Assembly (NCBI RefSeq): GCF_007995215.1
Contig: NZ_VCDK01000005.1
Coordinates: 434,001 to 498,000 of the forward strand
Reading direction: 5' to 3'
DNA from: Shimia ponticola
GTDB lineage: Bacteria; Pseudomonadota; Alphaproteobacteria; Rhodobacterales; Rhodobacteraceae
DNA: 64,000 nt
Of this stretch, positions 7,958-19,083 are shown piece after piece. Numbering within the stretch: the stretch's first letter is position 1; each line of letters starts with the position of its first letter. The notes under the pieces were generated by a model. The model worked only from the letters and a program-made list of their open reading frames with translations, was not told the DNA's origin and ran no database searches. A program made the position numbers and the translations under genes.

Positions 7958-10669
7958 ATGCTGGGTCTTGGTGCTCTTTCAAAGAAAGTCTTTGGCACTC
8001 CTAATGACCGTAAGGTCAAAGCTGTTCGCGGGATCGTGGAAAAGATCAACGCGCTTGAGTCCGACTTCGAAGCGTTGAGTGACGATGGCCTGAAGGACAA
8101 GACCGAAGAACTGGCCAAACGGGCCATGGGGGGCGAAAGCCTTGATGATCTGCTGCCCGAAGCCTTTGCGAATTGCCGTGAGGGCGCCAAGCGAGCGCTG
8201 GGACTGCGCGCCTTTGATGTGCAGTTGATCGGCGGTATCTTCCTGCATCAGGGCAACATCTCGGAAATGAAGACGGGTGAGGGCAAGACGCTTGTCGCGA
8301 CCTTCCCGGCCTACCTCAATGCCCTGACCGGCAAGGGCGTGCATGTCGTCACCGTGAACGACTACCTCGTGCGCCGGGATGCCGAATGGATGGGCAAGGT
8401 CTTTGCCGCGCTGGGTTTGACGACCGGTGCGGTTGTGCCGGGTCAGTCGGATGAGGAAAAGCGCACGGCCTACGCGTCGGACGTGACCTATGCGACCAAC
8501 AACGAGTTGGGCTTTGATTACCTGCGCGACAACATGAAGGCTGACATCAAAGAGATGATGCAGCGCGGGCATAACTTTGCCATCGTGGACGAAGTGGACT
8601 CGATCCTGATCGACGAAGCACGGACACCCCTGATCATCTCAGGCCCTGCCGAGGACCGCTCAGACCTCTATGTCGCCATCGACAAGATGATCCCCGATGT
8701 GCAGGACGAGCATTTTACGTTGGATGAAAAGTCCCGTCAGGTGACCTTTACCGATGAGGGTAACGAATGGCTGGAAGAGCATCTGAGTGCGCGGGGCATC
8801 CTGCCCGAAGGTCAGACGCTCTATGATCCAGAATCGACGACCATCGTGCATCACGTCAACCAAGGTCTGCGCGCGCATAAGCTCTTTACCAAGGACAAGG
8901 AATACATTGTCCGTGACGACGAAGTGGTTCTGATCGACGAATTCACAGGCCGGATGATGGCTGGGCGTCGGTTGTCGGATGGTCTGCATCAGGCCATCGA
9001 GGCCAAGGAGGGCGTTTCGATCAAACCAGAGAACGTGACGCTCGCGTCTGTGACGTTCCAGAACTACTTCCGCTTGTATGGCAAGCTGGGCGGCATGACG
9101 GGGACGGCGGCGACTGAAGCCGAGGAATTTGCGCAGATTTACGGATTAGGCGTTGTTGAGATTCCGACAAACCGGGGCATCGCAAGGATCGACGAAGACG
9201 ATCAGGTGTACCGCACCGCTCAAGAGAAATTCGCAGCGATTGTGACGGCGATCAAAGAGGCCAATGCAAAGGGCCAACCGGTGCTGGTTGGCACCACGTC
9301 GATCGACAAGTCCGAACTGCTGTCGCAAGAGCTGACCAAGGCGGGCATCACCCACAACGTCCTGAACGCGCGCCAGCACGAGCAAGAGGCGCAGATCGTC
9401 GCCGATGCCGGTAAGCTTGGGGCCGTGACAATTGCGACAAACATGGCCGGTCGCGGGACCGACATTAAGCTGGGCGGCAATGTCGAATTCAAGATTATGC
9501 AGGCCATCGCCGCTGATCCTGAAGGCGATCCGGAGGCCATTCGTACGCAGATCGAAGCCGATCACGCCAAGGACGAAGAGGCCGTGAAGGCGGCTGGTGG
9601 TCTTTATGTTCTGGCGACCGAACGCCACGAAAGCCGCCGCATTGACAACCAGCTGCGCGGCCGTTCGGGTCGTCAGGGTGACCCGGGCCGGTCGTCGTTC
9701 TTCTTGTCTCTGGACGATGACCTGATGCGCATCTTCGGGTCCGAGCGTCTGGAAAAGGTTCTGGGCACGCTGGGCATGAAGGACGGCGAAGCGATTGTGC
9801 ACCCATGGGTGAACAAGTCTCTGGAACGCGCGCAGGCCAAAGTCGAAGGGCGCAACTTTGACATCCGGAAACAGCTGCTGAAGTTCGATGACGTGATGAA
9901 CGACCAACGGAAAGTGATCTTTGGCCAGCGGCTTGAGATCATGGAAGCCGAGGACGTTTCCGAGATCACGCAGGACATGCGCCATCAGGTGATCGAGGAC
10001 CTCGTCACCCATTACATGCCGCCAAAATCCTACGCGGATCAATGGGACACCGAGGGCCTCTATGCCGAGGTGATTGAAAAGCTGGGCATCGACGTGCCGA
10101 TCATGGCGTGGGCCGACGAAGAAGGCGTCGATGACAACGACATCCGCGAGCGTCTGGAGAAGGAAACCGATGAGTTCATGGCCAAGAAGGCTGTGGCGTT
10201 CGGCACCGAACAGATGCGGTCGATTGAAAAGCAGGTCCTGCTGCAAACAGTGGACCGCAAGTGGCGCGAGCACCTCGTGACGCTGGAACACCTGCGCTCG
10301 GTTGTGGGTTTCCGGGGCTATGCGCAGCGCGATCCGCTGAACGAGTACAAATCCGAGGCATTCCAACTCTTTGAGAACTTGCTGGACAGCCTGCGCGAGG
10401 ATGTGACGTCCAAACTGGCCGCCGCGCGCCCGATGACCGAGGAAGAGCAGCAAGCCTTTATCGCGCAATTTCAGGCGCAACAGCAGGCCATGCAGGAAGC
10501 CGCGCAAAAGGCGCAAGCTGAGGTTAGCGGTGCATCCCCGACTGAATTCCCCAATGCCATCGAAGGCTTTGACGAGAATGATCCCTCCACTTGGGGCAAT
10601 CCGGGTCGCAATGATGCGTGCCCTTGTGGGTCGGGCAAGAAGTTCAAGCATTGCCACGGGCGCGCCTGA
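7958..10669 (+). CDS. secA: Preprotein translocase ATPase SecA
   Basis: 903 residues. This motor drives unfolded preproteins through SecYEG. Walker A is MKTGEGKTL (about 104), the DEAD-like Walker B is [19 protein letters not shown] (about 210-228), and the arginine-rich helicase motif [11 protein letters not shown] lies near 567. The C-terminus carries the zinc/SecB-binding module [13 protein letters not shown] (888-900). The start ATG has AAGGA nine bases upstream; no other in-frame start fits the family N-terminus [16 protein letters not shown]-rich hairpin follows the stop. Confidence 0.98.
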   Translation: MLGLGALSKKVFGTPNDRKVKAVRGIVEKINALESDFEALSDDGLKDKTEELAKRAMGGESLDDLLPEAFANCREGAKRALGLRAFDVQLIGGIFLHQGNISEMKTGEGKTLVATFPAYLNALTGKGVHVVTVNDYLVRRDAEWMGKVFAALGLTTGAVVPGQSDEEKRTAYASDVTYATNNELGFDYLRDNMKADIKEMMQRGHNFAIVDEVDSILIDEARTPLIISGPAEDRSDLYVAIDKMIPDVQDEHFTLDEKSRQVTFTDEGNEWLEEHLSARGILPEGQTLYDPESTTIVHHVNQGLRAHKLFTKDKEYIVRDDEVVLIDEFTGRMMAGRRLSDGLHQAIEAKEGVSIKPENVTLASVTFQNYFRLYGKLGGMTGTAATEAEEFAQIYGLGVVEIPTNRGIARIDEDDQVYRTAQEKFAAIVTAIKEANAKGQPVLVGTTSIDKSELLSQELTKAGITHNVLNARQHEQEAQIVADAGKLGAVTIATNMAGRGTDIKLGGNVEFKIMQAIAADPEGDPEAIRTQIEADHAKDEEAVKAAGGLYVLATERHESRRIDNQLRGRSGRQGDPGRSSFFLSLDDDLMRIFGSERLEKVLGTLGMKDGEAIVHPWVNKSLERAQAKVEGRNFDIRKQLLKFDDVMNDQRKVIFGQRLEIMEAEDVSEITQDMRHQVIEDLVTHYMPPKSYADQWDTEGLYAEVIEKLGIDVPIMAWADEEGVDDNDIRERLEKETDEFMAKKAVAFGTEQMRSIEKQVLLQTVDRKWREHLVTLEHLRSVVGFRGYAQRDPLNEYKSEAFQLFENLLDSLREDVTSKLAAARPMTEEEQQAFIAQFQAQQQAMQEAAQKAQAEVSGASPTEFPNAIEGFDENDPSTWGNPGRNDACPCGSGKKFKHCHGRA

Positions 10670-10686
10670 GCGCATCCAAATAGCGG

Positions 10687-10708
10687 TGGGGCGGCGATGG
10701 CCGCCCCA
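10687..10708 (+). terminator. Terminator-like hairpin after secA
   Basis: A 9-bp perfect stem (TGGGGCGGC at 10687-10695, complement at 10700-10708, 4-nt loop) is followed by ATTTCG. The U-tract is short, so it may be a partial terminator. Confidence 0.55.
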
Positions 10709-10751
10709 ATTTCGCCAGATCGGTGACCTGCGCCCGCCGCAGGTCTGACGT

Positions 10752-10781
10752 CAAGAGTCCCTGAATTCACCCAGACTCTTG
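10752..10781 (+). promoter_or_regulatory. Inverted repeat CAAGAGTC-N14-GACTCTTG
   Basis: Two perfect 8-base arms (10752-10759 and 10774-10781) lie 73 bases before the next gene and after the secA hairpin. It could be an operator or a second RNA hairpin. Nothing in the sequence names the factor. Confidence 0.35.
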
Positions 10782-10854
10782 CACCATCCGGTCCCAGCCC
10801 AGCCCGAATCAAAGCGAAGATTGGTCCTGCTCGAAAAGAGTGAGGAGTTGGTCG

Positions 10855-11916
10855 ATGAAGGCTTTGAACGCAATACCGGGTGGGCACATGATCCGTCGTA
10901 TAACCATGGCAGGGGGGACCTTTGCCGTTGCGATGGGCGCGGGTTTCTTCATGCAGCAAGGCGATGCGTCTGCTGGGCGCGATGTCGCGCGTTCCGACTT
11001 GACGACCGCGCCGGTGACTGCGCCGACGGCTGCGCTGCAAACCGTTTCAGCCGAGGCCACAAACGAGGTCGAGACCAATCCGGTTTTGGACGACGTGACA
11101 TTCGAAGCGGTGCTGAGCGACGCCGAAACCGTCGCCCCGACAGTGGCCAATTTCGATCCCGACACGGCCCCTGAGACCGACACACCCGAATTCCCCGCCG
11201 CGCCTGCGGCGGACACGGTTGCCGCAGAAGGCAGCAGCTGCGACCCGTTTATGTCAGCGCGTGCTATGGATGCGGCCCTTGTCCAACTGACCTTGGCCGC
11301 GCCGTGCCATTCCGCGCAACCGCTGACCGTGCATCACGAAGGGCTGATGTTTACAGCGACAACCGATGCCTCAGGAAATGCTCGGATCATGGCCCCGGCC
11401 CTGCGCGAAGAAGCGATGTTCATCGCAGCGTTTGACGATGGCACGGGCGCGATTGCGGAAACTTCGGTTTCTGACCTTGTGAACTACGATCGTGTTGTTC
11501 TGCAGTGGCAGGGCGATGCGGGGTTCGAAGTCCACGCAATGGAGTTCGGCGCGAATTATGGCGAACAAGGCCACGTCTGGCGCGAGGCCGCTCGCGAGGC
11601 CACCGATGCCGCGACAGGTACGGGAGGATTCCTCCTTGAGCTGGGTCAGGCTGTGGGCGATGCGCCGCTGCTGGCCGAAGTCTACACGTTCCCGACCGGC
11701 AAGTCGCCTCAGGCTGGAACGATCTCGCTGAGCGTCGAGGCCGAAATCACAGTGAACAACTGCGCCACGGACGTGTCCGCGCAGACGCTGGAACGGACGG
11801 CCGAGGCCAGCGTACGTATTGCAGATTTGACACTGTCGATCCCGGAATGTGAGGCAATCGGCGAGTTTCTCGTTCTACGTGATCTGCTGACCGATCTCAC
11901 ACTTGCCCAAGGGTGA
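10855..11916 (+). CDS. Secreted or membrane-anchored protein of unknown function beside secA
   Basis: 353 residues from ATG 10855, chosen because GAGGAG lies seven bases upstream; an earlier in-frame start at 10840 would sit on that site. The N-terminus is basic and then hydrophobic (MIRRITMAGGTFAVAMGAGF, about 12-31), a signal peptide or anchor. A low-complexity Ala/Thr/Glu/Pro linker (about 40-125) leads to a beta-rich domain with four spaced Cys (SSCDPF, APCHS, NNCAT, IPEC) that may form periplasmic disulfides. I do not recognise a Pfam family. It lies 22 bases before the PstS/OmpA fusion gene, in the same orientation, so the two are probably co-transcribed and act in the envelope. Confidence 0.7.
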   Translation: MKALNAIPGGHMIRRITMAGGTFAVAMGAGFFMQQGDASAGRDVARSDLTTAPVTAPTAALQTVSAEATNEVETNPVLDDVTFEAVLSDAETVAPTVANFDPDTAPETDTPEFPAAPAADTVAAEGSSCDPFMSARAMDAALVQLTLAAPCHSAQPLTVHHEGLMFTATTDASGNARIMAPALREEAMFIAAFDDGTGAIAETSVSDLVNYDRVVLQWQGDAGFEVHAMEFGANYGEQGHVWREAAREATDAATGTGGFLLELGQAVGDAPLLAEVYTFPTGKSPQAGTISLSVEAEITVNNCATDVSAQTLERTAEASVRIADLTLSIPECEAIGEFLVLRDLLTDLTLAQG

Positions 11917-11938
11917 TCCCGCCGCTACGCCCTGATCC

Positions 11939-13522
11939 ATGGCGATCAGTTGGCAACGATTGAAGCATGGCTGGGCGGCGGTTTGCGCCGCCTTCTGCTT
12001 TGTGTGCCTGCCTTCCAATGCATCTGCTGACGACATTGTTCTGCGCGCCCCAGACGGGTCGTTTGAGGTGTCCGGACCGCTCATTGGCTTTGACGGCCTT
12101 TCCTATCGCGTCGATACCCGCTTTGGGGTCCTGACACTGTCGACCTCGGCGGTTGAATGCGTCAGCGGTTGCCCCGGCTCTGGTGACGTGCCTGTCATTC
12201 GGATGGTCGGCGCGCAGTCGATGGCACGGGTGTTGATGCCTGCACTCGTCGATGTTTTTGCCATTTCCCTCGGGGTGGGAATTGAGACGACAACGGATGC
12301 CGAGACTGGCGCGCAGGTGATCACCTTGGTTGCTGCCGACGCCGGACCTTTGGCGCGTTTTTTGATTTTGGGTGGAACGACGGCAGAGGGTTTTACGGCA
12401 CTGGCCGAAGGCCGGGCTGACATTGTCCTTGCGGACCGTCCGGTGACCGAGGACGAAGCCGCTCAGGTTGCTGAGGCCGGATTGGGCGACGTGACCGATC
12501 CCTTGCGCCGCCGGTTGATGGCGCGCAAGCCGCTGCGCATCGTGGTACCGCGCGGGCAAAGTGTCAGCAGTCTGGACGTTTCCGAGCTTGTGGACGTGTT
12601 GTCGGGCGAGACGCAGCGGTGGGCCGAGCTGGGAGGCGGCGCAGATGCGGTCATCAGCCTGCATACGACACGCGATGAGGCGGCTCAGATCGCAGGGCGG
12701 TTGGCAGCCGTGGCCGAGGTGCTGGCGCGCCCCGCAGAAACCACAAGCATTACCGTCCATGACGATTTGGCTGGCATGGTCGGAGCGTTGAGTGAAGATC
12801 CGGATGCGATGGCGATCACCTCCGGCACGGTCTTTTCCGGACGGGCGTTGCAGGTGTCCAATGGCTGCGCGGCAGACGGTGCGGAGACGGCGGTCGCACC
12901 GGATGAAAGCGTTGATCCACTCTTGTCTCAGTTCTGGACCTATACGGCGGCTCCGCGATTGCCAGATCTGGCGCGCGCCTTCCTTGTGTTTGCAACGGGA
13001 CCCGGCGCGCAGCGGACGATTGATCGGGCCGGATTTGTGGACAAGCGGCCTGATCCTGTTCCGCTTGCCGATCAGGGCGACCGGGTGGCGCGGGCAATAC
13101 TGGCGGCTGAGGACGGGGCCGGGTTTGCCGCGCTGGAGGACGCGATTGCGGCCTTGGAAGGTCATGACCGCCTGTCGCTGGCGTTTCGGTTTACGCCGGG
13201 CACAACAGAGCTTGAACCGATGTCGCAGAGCGATGTCCAGAGTCTGGCGGCATTTCTGGATGCGGGTTTATTTGACGGCGAAGAGCTTGTCTTTGCCGGG
13301 TTCTCGGACGGGATCGGGGCCGCAGAGGCAAACCGCAGCCTGTCACAAGATCGTGCCGAGGTTGTTCGCACCGCTGTGCAGGATTTGATGGTGACCAACC
13401 CGAACCGGGCCGAGCTGATCGCGCGCGGGTTTGGGGAGGTGATGCCTTTGGCCTGTGACGAATCCGTTTGGGGCCGTCACGTGAACCGCCGTGTTGAGGT
13501 TTGGGTCGCGCCCAGGTTCTAG
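11939..13522 (+). CDS. PstS-like substrate-binding domain fused to a C-terminal OmpA domain
   Basis: 527 residues with a signal peptide (cleavage after SNASA, residue 30). Residues about 60-360 resemble a PstS/PBP-like periplasmic binding domain (VIRMVGAQSMARVLMPALVD, then LAEGRADIVLADRPVT and MAITSGTVFSG). Residues about 410-527 are an OmpA/MotB peptidoglycan-binding domain (LAFRFTPGTTELEP, ending WGRHVNRRVEVWV, with the usual Arg pair). The protein may therefore be peptidoglycan-tethered and sense or hold a small ligand. There is no phosphate transporter gene nearby. It follows the unknown envelope protein by 22 bases and is convergent with radC. Confidence 0.85.
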   Translation: MAISWQRLKHGWAAVCAAFCFVCLPSNASADDIVLRAPDGSFEVSGPLIGFDGLSYRVDTRFGVLTLSTSAVECVSGCPGSGDVPVIRMVGAQSMARVLMPALVDVFAISLGVGIETTTDAETGAQVITLVAADAGPLARFLILGGTTAEGFTALAEGRADIVLADRPVTEDEAAQVAEAGLGDVTDPLRRRLMARKPLRIVVPRGQSVSSLDVSELVDVLSGETQRWAELGGGADAVISLHTTRDEAAQIAGRLAAVAEVLARPAETTSITVHDDLAGMVGALSEDPDAMAITSGTVFSGRALQVSNGCAADGAETAVAPDESVDPLLSQFWTYTAAPRLPDLARAFLVFATGPGAQRTIDRAGFVDKRPDPVPLADQGDRVARAILAAEDGAGFAALEDAIAALEGHDRLSLAFRFTPGTTELEPMSQSDVQSLAAFLDAGLFDGEELVFAGFSDGIGAAEANRSLSQDRAEVVRTAVQDLMVTNPNRAELIARGFGEVMPLACDESVWGRHVNRRVEVWVAPRF

Positions 13523-13529
13523 GCCTGCG

Positions 13530-14279
13530 CTAAAGCAAGCCTTCTGCCCGAAAGCTAAGTTCGCGCGATTGCCCGACGATGATATGATCATGAATTGTAA
13601 GGCCGAGCGCTTGGGCGGCGGTGTCAATTTGCTGGGTCATGTTGATGTCGGACTCCGACGGTGTGGGGTCACCGGAGGGGTGATTGTGCACGAGGATCAA
13701 GGCCGAGGCGTTCAGTTCCAGCGCACGTTTGACCACCTCGCGCGGGTAGACGGGTACGTGATCAACGGTGCCACGCGCCTGCGCCTCATCTGCGATCAGG
13801 ACATTCTTACGGTCAAGAAACAGGATGCGGAATTGTTCCGTGGCGCGGTGCGCCATGGCGGTATGGCAGTAGTCGAGAAGCGCGTCCCATGAGGACAAGA
13901 CAGGTCGCCTCATGACACGCGCCCGCGAGAGGCGCTGAGCGGAAGCCTCGATGATTTTGAGTTCTGTGATGACTGCATCGCCAATGCCTTTGACGCTTTG
14001 CAATCGATCCGGCGCCGCAGAAATAACGCGGTTGAAATCGCCAAACGTGTCGAGCAATGCACGCGCCAGTGGCTTTACATCGCGCCTGGGGATGGCGCGA
14101 AACAGCACGAGTTCGAGCAATTCGTAATCGGGCATCGCGCCCGCGCCGCCGGACATGAACCGTTCGCGGAGGCGCGTGCGATGATCCGCGATATAGGATG
14201 GCTGCTTGCCCGAGGCAGGCGTGATCACCACCTCATCAGCGTCGAAGAAATCCGGTGTCTGTTCGCGAAACTGGCCCAT
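13530..14279 (-). CDS. radC: RadC family (JAB/MPN+ metalloprotease-like) protein
   Basis: 249 residues from ATG 14279 (MGQFREQTPDFF). A longer frame upstream to 14441 is GC-rich, Arg-rich and unlike the family, so I reject it. An N-terminal helix-hairpin-helix (VKGIGDAVITELK) is followed by the JAMM motif LVHNHPSGDPTPSESD with both His and the Asp. RadC was named for DNA repair, but that role is disputed; the biochemical activity is unproven. It ends 8 bases from the convergent OmpA-fusion gene. Confidence 0.93.
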   Translation of the reverse strand: MGQFREQTPDFFDADEVVITPASGKQPSYIADHRTRLRERFMSGGAGAMPDYELLELVLFRAIPRRDVKPLARALLDTFGDFNRVISAAPDRLQSVKGIGDAVITELKIIEASAQRLSRARVMRRPVLSSWDALLDYCHTAMAHRATEQFRILFLDRKNVLIADEAQARGTVDHVPVYPREVVKRALELNASALILVHNHPSGDPTPSESDINMTQQIDTAAQALGLTIHDHIIVGQSRELSFRAEGLL

Positions 14280-14378
14280 GCGTGAACCGTGGCGGGTTTG
14301 GGTTAATGCGGCGTTAAACCCAATGGGCGGTCCCGCCCGCCTCCCTCTTCGCCACGTGCCGCGGCTGTGACCAATGGG

Positions 14379-14460
14379 GGCGCGCGTTCCGCGCGACATG
14401 GGCCTGCGGCCCATCCCTGCGGGCGAGTATTTTTGAAACATAGAAGGAGCGAGGTCGCTC
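14379..14460. repeat. Noncoding interspersed-repeat-like element
   Basis: Between the dnaJ terminator and radC lie packed palindromes: CGCG-type pairs at about 14381-14396, ATGGGCC-TGC-GGCCCAT (14398-14414) and GAGCGA-GG-TCGCTC (about 14447-14460). Around them runs the phrase CCTGCGGGCGAGTATTTTTG. From memory, very similar strings recur in intergenic DNA across Rhodobacteraceae. The rest of the 14280-14516 gap shows no gene. Confidence 0.5.
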
Positions 14461-14467
14461 GAAAAGG

Positions 14468-14494
14468 AAAGGGCCGCGCATTTGGCGGCCCTTT
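14468..14494 (-). terminator. Terminator of dnaJ
   Basis: A perfect 10-bp stem, AAAGGGCCGC (14468-14477) with its complement at 14485-14494 and a 7-nt loop, lies 23 bases after the dnaJ stop. On the minus strand it is followed by a CCTTTTC tract. Confidence 0.75.
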
Positions 14495-14516
14495 ACGATT
14501 TGTCTTGGGTTCGGGA

Positions 14517-15665
14517 TCAGCCTTTCATGCTGTCCCAGAAACCTTTGACGGATTTGAAGAAGCTTGAGCTTTCCGGATTGTTTTCCTCGCTCAATTCTTC
14601 GAATTCGCGCAGCAGTTCCTTTTGGCGCGATGTCAGGTTCACCGGAGTTTCCACCGCCATTTCGATGAACATATCCCCTGTGCCGCCACCGCGCAGGGCA
14701 GGCATGCCTTTGCCGCGCAGGCGCATCTGGCGGCCGGATTGGCTGCCGCCCGGGATTTTGACGCGGGCGCGGCCGCCGTCGATTGTTGGCACCTCAATAT
14801 CGCCGCCGAGGGCAGCGGAAGTCATGGAGACAGGAACACGGCAGAACAGATCGACGCCGTCGCGTTCGAAGATCTCGTGCTTGGCCACATCGATAAAGAT
14901 GTAGAGATCGCCATTTGGACCGCCGCGCATGCCGGCTTCGCCTTCGCCGGACAGGCGGATGCGGGTGCCGGTTTCAACACCTGCAGGGATGTTCACGCTG
15001 AGCGCGCGATCTTTCTCGACCCTGCCTGCGCCGCCGCAGACCTTGCATGGGTTCTGAATGATCTGACCGGTGCCGGAACAGGTCGGGCAGGTCCTTTCCA
15101 CGGTGAAAAAGCCCTGCTGTGCACGCACCTTGCCCATGCCTGAACAGGTCGGGCAAGTCTGTGGTTCGCTGCCGCCTTCGGAACCTGTCCCTGTACAGGC
15201 TGTACAGGACACAGAGGTTGGGACATTGATGGTCTTGGTCAGGCCTGCATAGGCCTCTTCCAGCGTCACGCGCAGGTTGTAGCGCAGGTCGGACCCGCGG
15301 GTTGCGCGGTTTCGACCGCCGCCGCGGCCGCCCATCTGACCGCCGAAGAGGTCGTCAAAGATGTCGGAGAAAGCCGAGGCAAAGTCACCTTGACCGCCCA
15401 TGCCACCCATCCCGCCGCCGGGACGACCGCCCATGCCGCCTTCGAAAGCGGCGTGACCGTAGCGGTCATAGGCGGCCTTTTTATCGGCATCTTTTAGGAC
15501 GTCGTAGGCTTCGTTGGCTTCCTTGAACTGAGCTTCTGCATCCGGGTTGTCGGCGTTGCGATCCGGGTGCAGTTCCTTGGCCTTGCGGCGGTACGCTTTC
15601 TTGATCTCGTCGGGATTTGCGCCTTTCGAGATGCCGAGCGTTTCGTAATAATCACGTTTGGACAT
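14517..15665 (-). CDS. dnaJ: Co-chaperone DnaJ (Hsp40)
   Basis: 382 residues. It presents unfolded clients to DnaK and stimulates its ATPase. J domain with the HPD triad (ELHPDRN, about 31-37), Gly/Phe-rich linker (about 75-115), four CxxCxGxG zinc motifs ([32 protein letters not shown], about 145-210), then the two C-terminal substrate-binding domains. The ATG is preceded by AGGAGGA. It is 75 bases downstream of dnaK in one operon, with a hairpin between them. Confidence 0.98.
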   Translation of the reverse strand: MSKRDYYETLGISKGANPDEIKKAYRRKAKELHPDRNADNPDAEAQFKEANEAYDVLKDADKKAAYDRYGHAAFEGGMGGRPGGGMGGMGGQGDFASAFSDIFDDLFGGQMGGRGGGRNRATRGSDLRYNLRVTLEEAYAGLTKTINVPTSVSCTACTGTGSEGGSEPQTCPTCSGMGKVRAQQGFFTVERTCPTCSGTGQIIQNPCKVCGGAGRVEKDRALSVNIPAGVETGTRIRLSGEGEAGMRGGPNGDLYIFIDVAKHEIFERDGVDLFCRVPVSMTSAALGGDIEVPTIDGGRARVKIPGGSQSGRQMRLRGKGMPALRGGGTGDMFIEMAVETPVNLTSRQKELLREFEELSEENNPESSSFFKSVKGFWDSMKG

Positions 15666-15688
15666 TCAGGTCCTCCTGAAACGAACTT

Positions 15689-15711
15689 GGGGCGAGCGTG
15701 CCGCCCGCCCC
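15689..15711 (-). promoter_or_regulatory. Intercistronic hairpin between dnaK and dnaJ
   Basis: GGGGCG (15689-15694) pairs with CGCCCC (15706-15711) across an 11-nt loop. It has no U-tract, so it is more likely an mRNA processing or stability element than a terminator. Confidence 0.4.
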
Positions 15712-15740
15712 ATTGGTTCGTAGGGACAACAGCGCGCCAA

Positions 15741-17657
<1,917 letters not shown>

Positions 17658-17760
17658 GTTATCTCATCCCTTTCTGGCGATGTTTTCGTAGGCCCGCTTT
17701 TGCGGCACCTGCCTGCAAATTTGGTAAGAGCGACTCCTTAGGAACCGCTCTGCTGAAGGG

Positions 17761-17791
17761 CTATATAGGAGGGGTGTTGGTGGCCTGCAAG
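17761..17791 (-). promoter_or_regulatory. RpoH (sigma32)-type promoter of dnaKJ
   Basis: On the minus strand, CTTG (17788-17791) and CCTATATA (about 17762-17769) are 18 bases apart, close to the alphaproteobacterial RpoH consensus CTTG-N17/18-CYTATNT. No CIRCE element is seen, so control by RpoH rather than HrcA is likely. Confidence 0.75.
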
Positions 17792-17855
17792 CGGCGCGTG
17801 TGATTTATTTGCAACGCTTCGGGTGCTGTTTTGCGAGCGCTTTGGGAGTGTGAAA

Positions 17856-18464
17856 ATGAAGCTGACCGTGCGTGGGTTTGACGTCTTCAAGAAATATCTG
17901 AATCGTGCCGCTCAAGAGAGCATGGTCGAGGACCTTCGCGGCGTCCTGTCGGAAGCACCTTTGGTGCAGCCGGTGACACCTTCAGGCAAACCCATGTCCG
18001 TGAGAATGAGCGCTGCGGGCAGTCTGGGCTGGATCACGGATCGCACCGGGTATCGCTATGCGGATCGGCATCCATCGGGTGGCTCATGGCCCGACATCCC
18101 TGAGGACATTCTGTCGGTTTGGCACACGGTTACCGGGCTGGACCGTGTTCCCGATTGTTGTCTCATCAATTGGTATGGCGAAGGGGCGCGGATGGGATTG
18201 CATCAGGACAAGGACGAAGGCGATTTTTCATGGCCTGTGGTGTCGATTTCGCTTGGGGATGATGCTTTGTTTCGGATGGGCAACGTGACCCGTGGGGGCA
18301 AAACCGAATCAATTTGGCTGAATTCGGGCGATGTCGTGGTGATGGGTGGTGAGGCGCGGCTGGCCTACCATGGCATTGATCGGGTCAAACACGGATCATC
18401 GCCGCTTTTGCGCAATGGCGGGCGGATCAACCTGACACTTCGGGTGGTGTCAGACGCTACCTGA
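17856..18464 (+). CDS. alkB: AlkB-type Fe(II)/2-oxoglutarate DNA dealkylase
   Basis: 202 residues from ATG 17856, which has GGGAG seven bases upstream; a GTG at 17823 would add an unlikely leader. It repairs 1-methyladenine and 3-methylcytosine by oxidative demethylation. Metal ligands appear in LHQDKDE (His, Asp) and YHGIDRV (His); the RxNxTxR box is RINLTLR at the C-terminus. It is divergent from dnaK, and its 3' end overlaps the convergent SH3-protein gene by 8 bases. Confidence 0.95.
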   Translation: MKLTVRGFDVFKKYLNRAAQESMVEDLRGVLSEAPLVQPVTPSGKPMSVRMSAAGSLGWITDRTGYRYADRHPSGGSWPDIPEDILSVWHTVTGLDRVPDCCLINWYGEGARMGLHQDKDEGDFSWPVVSISLGDDALFRMGNVTRGGKTESIWLNSGDVVVMGGEARLAYHGIDRVKHGSSPLLRNGGRINLTLRVVSDAT

Positions 18465-19083
18465 GGCTGCAGCATCCAGACAGGACATCAGCGCCAAAAG
18501 TATCTTCGTAAATCACGGTCGCGGACAGCCCGAATACCAGATCACTCATACCGTCATTGCAGGACTGGCGCGTCACGCTGAGTGTCATCGCACCAAGCGC
18601 ACCGTGTCCAAGTGCACCATGGGTGTTGGGGGCGTTTGCGGCCATGGCCAGCGGCGACATTTCATAGCTCAGTGAGTCGCTTCCCAGCCGATCAAGGACC
18701 GTCGTGTGATCCGCTTGAAAGTCGAGGTTCCAGAAGGGCTCGGTCCCGTGACAAAACAATTGCTCGGGCAGAAACCCACCGTCCTGACCCGCTTGGCGCG
18801 CCAGAAACCGGAGGGATGACCACCCCATCTGTTCGCCTGCAGCAACGCGCGCCCACTTCCCGGAGGAGTCCGTTCCAATGACTTCGACGTCGCGTTCGAA
18901 GGGGGCAAAATGATCGAGGACGGGCGAACGCGCCGATGGTTCAGCCCGGATATTCAGGACGTCATTCGAGGCGACGCCGGTGACGTCATAGAGGGCTGGA
19001 AATGGGTCGCCCAAAGCTGGGCTGGCCAGCAGCAGGCACAGAGACCAGGCCCTAAGCGCGCGCACTCCAGCTCTCCGAAGCAT
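18457..19083 (-). CDS. Secreted SH3-domain protein (COG3650-like)
   Basis: 208 residues from ATG 19083; a GTG at 19104 is possible and adds seven residues. A signal peptide (MLRRAGVRALRAWSLCLLLA, cleavage after ALG) is followed by a bacterial SH3 domain (about 30-85, NVLNIRAEPSARSPVL-like: DVLNIRAEPSARS, GWSSLRFLAR) and a second domain with the CHGTEPFWNLDF motif. The SH3 half probably binds cell-wall material. The start lies inside the 3' end of the exporter permease gene (32-53 bases overlap), suggesting translational coupling, and the 3' end overlaps alkB. Confidence 0.8.
   Translation of the reverse strand: MLRRAGVRALRAWSLCLLLASPALGDPFPALYDVTGVASNDVLNIRAEPSARSPVLDHFAPFERDVEVIGTDSSGKWARVAAGEQMGWSSLRFLARQAGQDGGFLPEQLFCHGTEPFWNLDFQADHTTVLDRLGSDSLSYEMSPLAMAANAPNTHGALGHGALGAMTLSVTRQSCNDGMSDLVFGLSATVIYEDTFGADVLSGCCSLR

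Noticed and set aside
9146-10675. 509-codon minus-strand frame across secA
   Set aside because: Antisense shadow of secA; His/Leu/Arg-rich composition and no family motif.
11897-13165. 422-codon minus-strand frame across the PstS/OmpA-fusion gene
   Set aside because: Antisense shadow; the plus frame has a signal peptide and OmpA motif.
14280-14441. N-terminal extension of RadC by 54 codons
   Set aside because: The extension is Arg/Gly-rich, overlaps a noncoding palindromic repeat, and RadC proteins start near MGQFREQ.
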